In this document: one piece after another, positions 62,537 through 64,000 of the stretch
How positions within the stretch are numbered: the first letter of the stretch is position 1
Layout: the number at the start of each line of letters is the position of its first letter
Assembly (NCBI RefSeq): GCF_002979455.1
Contig: NZ_PCOU01000011.1
Coordinates: 62,001 to 126,000, forward strand
Direction: 5' to 3'
From: Chryseobacterium sp. MYb7
Lineage (GTDB): Bacteria > Bacteroidota > Bacteroidia > Flavobacteriales > Weeksellaceae
DNA: 64,000 nt
Program-made: the position numbers and the translations under genes
Notes under the pieces: model-generated
The model's input: the letters and a program-made list of their open reading frames with translations, nothing else
Database searches by the model: none
Told to the model about the DNA's origin: nothing

Positions 62537-63222
62537 CAGGCTAAATTGACTAATTTATCAAACAATAATTTCATCCCTTGAGTGGCTGTTTCTTTCATTA
62601 CAACGGCTCTCTGTCCGTATCCAAATCCTGTTTCATTAGGATTGATGACGATTAAAAGACAATCATCTTTGATGTCATGAATCAGTCCGGCAGCGGGATA
62701 AACCTGCAAAGAAGTTCCGATTACCAATAGAATATCCGCTTCTTTTACAATTTCTTTTGCTGTCTGATACAAAGGAACATCTTCTCCGAACCAAACGATA
62801 AAAGGCCTTAATTGTGCCCCATCTTCAGCTTTGTCACCGATATTGATATCTTCTTTTTGTTCATAAATCATGTTTTTATTATTGCAAGAACATGACTTGA
62901 ACAGTTCTCCGTGGATATGAAGGATATTGGTAGATCCAGCTCTTTCATGAAGATCATCAATATTCTGGGTAATGATCTGTACCTCAAAATGTTTTTCCAG
63001 CTCCGCCAGTAATTGATGAGCTTCGTTGGGCTGTACTTCATGCAACTGGCGTCTTCTTTGGTTGTAAAATTCCAATACCAAAGCTCTGTCTTTTCGCCAT
63101 CCTTCCGGACTTGCCACATCTGTTACATTATGATTTTCCCAGAGCCCATCTCCGTCTCTGAAGGTTTTTATTCCGCTTTCGGCACTGATTCCTGCGCCGC
63201 TTAATATGGTTAGTTTTTTCAT
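62536..63222 (-). CDS. cobB: Sir2-family NAD-dependent protein deacylase
   Basis: 228 residues. NAD motifs GAGISAESGIKTFR (9-22) and TQNIDDLHERAG (85-96), catalytic H104 (LHIHGE), late GTSLQVYPAAG and NPNETGF. Y53 and R56 (EFYNQR) match the YxxR pair that lets class III sirtuins remove succinyl groups. Only one CxC (KSCSCN) remains of the usual four zinc Cys. Its ATG overlaps the stop of the SUKH gene by 4 bases. Confidence 0.92.
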   Translation of the reverse strand: MKKLTILSGAGISAESGIKTFRDGDGLWENHNVTDVASPEGWRKDRALVLEFYNQRRRQLHEVQPNEAHQLLAELEKHFEVQIITQNIDDLHERAGSTNILHIHGELFKSCSCNNKNMIYEQKEDINIGDKAEDGAQLRPFIVWFGEDVPLYQTAKEIVKEADILLVIGTSLQVYPAAGLIHDIKDDCLLIVINPNETGFGYGQRAVVMKETATQGMKLLFDKLVNLA

Positions 63223-63803
63223 TGGTTTTTAATTTTTTCTATTAAAACTTGGAATGCAACAATGATTAGTAAGATTATATAAACAGGGGTCAGCAAGATG
63301 CCTAAAAGAATCTTTCCTATTTTTTTCAGTTGATTTGGTCCAAATTTTTCTTTCGTTTTATAGTTAATAAAATCTACAAAATTTTCTTTATTATTAAGCT
63401 CTTTATCATATCCCTGCCTGTCAAAATTTGTGATAAAATCTCCAAAAACATACAGGTCAGGAGATTTTGGATCAGATAAATTAAAAAAATAAAAGATTTC
63501 AAAATCCTGTCCAACCAGAGGTTCGTAATCAATATTATACTGGAAACAAAAAAGACTTTCCGTACTTAACAAGTCTCTTTTCTTCAAAGTCTCTTTTAAT
63601 TGTTTCTGATATTTCTTCAGCTTTACAATATCATATTCCACCGGAAAGACATTTGATCTTTTCCCTGCATTCTGAAGATAATAAATATAATTTTCAGGAA
63701 ACTGCAGATTCAATTCTTTCTGAAGAAAAGCAATTTCCTCAATTGTTAATCCTACATTAGGATCTTCAGGTTGATCTACAAATCTGAAATTATTTTTTTT
63801 CAC
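63219..63803 (-). CDS. SMI1/KNR4 (SUKH)-like protein with C-terminal membrane helix
   Basis: 194 residues. The SUKH pattern is visible at about 18-50 (GLTIEEIAFLQKELNLQFPENYIYYLQNAG) and in the later LYVFGDFITNFD. A single membrane helix closes the protein (about 165-187, IGKILLGILLTPVYIILLIIV), which is unusual for this usually soluble family. SUKH proteins often act as immunity proteins. Overlaps the sirtuin gene by 4 bases. Confidence 0.72.
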   Translation of the reverse strand: MKKNNFRFVDQPEDPNVGLTIEEIAFLQKELNLQFPENYIYYLQNAGKRSNVFPVEYDIVKLKKYQKQLKETLKKRDLLSTESLFCFQYNIDYEPLVGQDFEIFYFFNLSDPKSPDLYVFGDFITNFDRQGYDKELNNKENFVDFINYKTKEKFGPNQLKKIGKILLGILLTPVYIILLIIVAFQVLIEKIKNQ

Positions 63804-63818
63804 TTTTTAAAAATTCTT

Positions 63819-64000
63819 TTATCTTAAGTTGAGTTTTTTATTTAAAACCTCATCATCAAATAATAGCGGCTTTTCTTCAGGAACAATCAGATTATCTAGA
63901 TCATCGTTCAATACAAACTGATATTGTTCTGCCACAAAATCTGAAATATTTTCAATCAGAAGAATATCATCCTTAGCAAAAGTCCTAATAAATTCATTCC
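63819..64000 (-). CDS. Unidentified protein, C-terminal 60 residues (5-prime end outside window)
   Basis: An open frame enters from the window edge and stops at 63819. Visible residues begin NEFIRTFAKDDILLIENISDF and end NKKLNLR. Acidic and helical, no domain recognised. Only 15 bases separate its stop from the SUKH gene, so it heads or continues the operon. Confidence 0.6.
   Translation of the reverse strand, partial: NEFIRTFAKDDILLIENISDFVAEQYQFVLNDDLDNLIVPEEKPLLFDDEVLNKKLNLR

Overview
The window looks like chromosome of a flavobacterium close to Chryseobacterium (Weeksellaceae, Bacteroidota). The evidence is the AT-rich sequence, promoters of the Bacteroidota type (TAnnTTTG minus-7 boxes), two GLPGLI proteins, a type IX secretion (T9SS) sorting tail, SusC-style TonB-dependent receptors with a carboxypeptidase-like N-terminal domain, and families such as DUF5690, DUF4421, DUF3127 and DUF1275. 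No rRNA or CRISPR array was seen.

Layout. 1-8.1 kb: the end of a GH3-family gene, two small lipoproteins, two EEP-family hydrolases, a rhomboid protease and mutL in one leftward operon, then a DUF1275 gene pair. 8.3-10.5 kb: a response regulator/histidine kinase pair. 10.6-20.1 kb: a putative phosphonate-use locus made of an XRE-cupin regulator, TonB-dependent receptor, DUF5690 transporter, FAD oxidoreductase, PhnX-like HAD hydrolase and a secreted phosphatase/phosphodiesterase. The receptor-to-hydrolase operon lies between two copies of the same hairpin repeat. 20.1-23.4 kb: a GNAT, a MocR-type regulator and small genes.

23.6-36.1 kb is an accessory region. It has a secreted 71-residue peptide with a GLPGLI gene, a TM2/DUF2971 pair, a SieB-like gene, and a reduced Mu-like transposable element: repressor, HTH protein, a 46-codon gene, MuA-like, MuB-like, several small genes, an HTH protein and one tail-hub protein. 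No head or packaging genes are visible. 36.4-40.3 kb holds a polymorphic toxin with a papain-fold C-terminus and two Imm35-like immunity genes. 40.6-41.2 kb is an exact duplication of a tRNA-Leu(UAA)/tRNA-Leu(UAG) pair.

41.4-64 kb is mostly housekeeping: a DUF3127 protein with an SSB-like tail, aat, a DMT exporter, a TPR protein, an MDR reductase with a Crp-like regulator, glmM, DUF4421, feoAB with a small Cys-rich partner under a palindromic operator, a GLPGLI/outer-membrane receptor pair sharing an apparent ECF-type promoter, DinB, a JmjC-like cupin and an M14 peptidase. The window ends in a compact operon centred on NAD and ADP-ribose chemistry: a SUKH protein, sirtuin, ADP-ribosylglycohydrolase, KptA and a PPP phosphoesterase.
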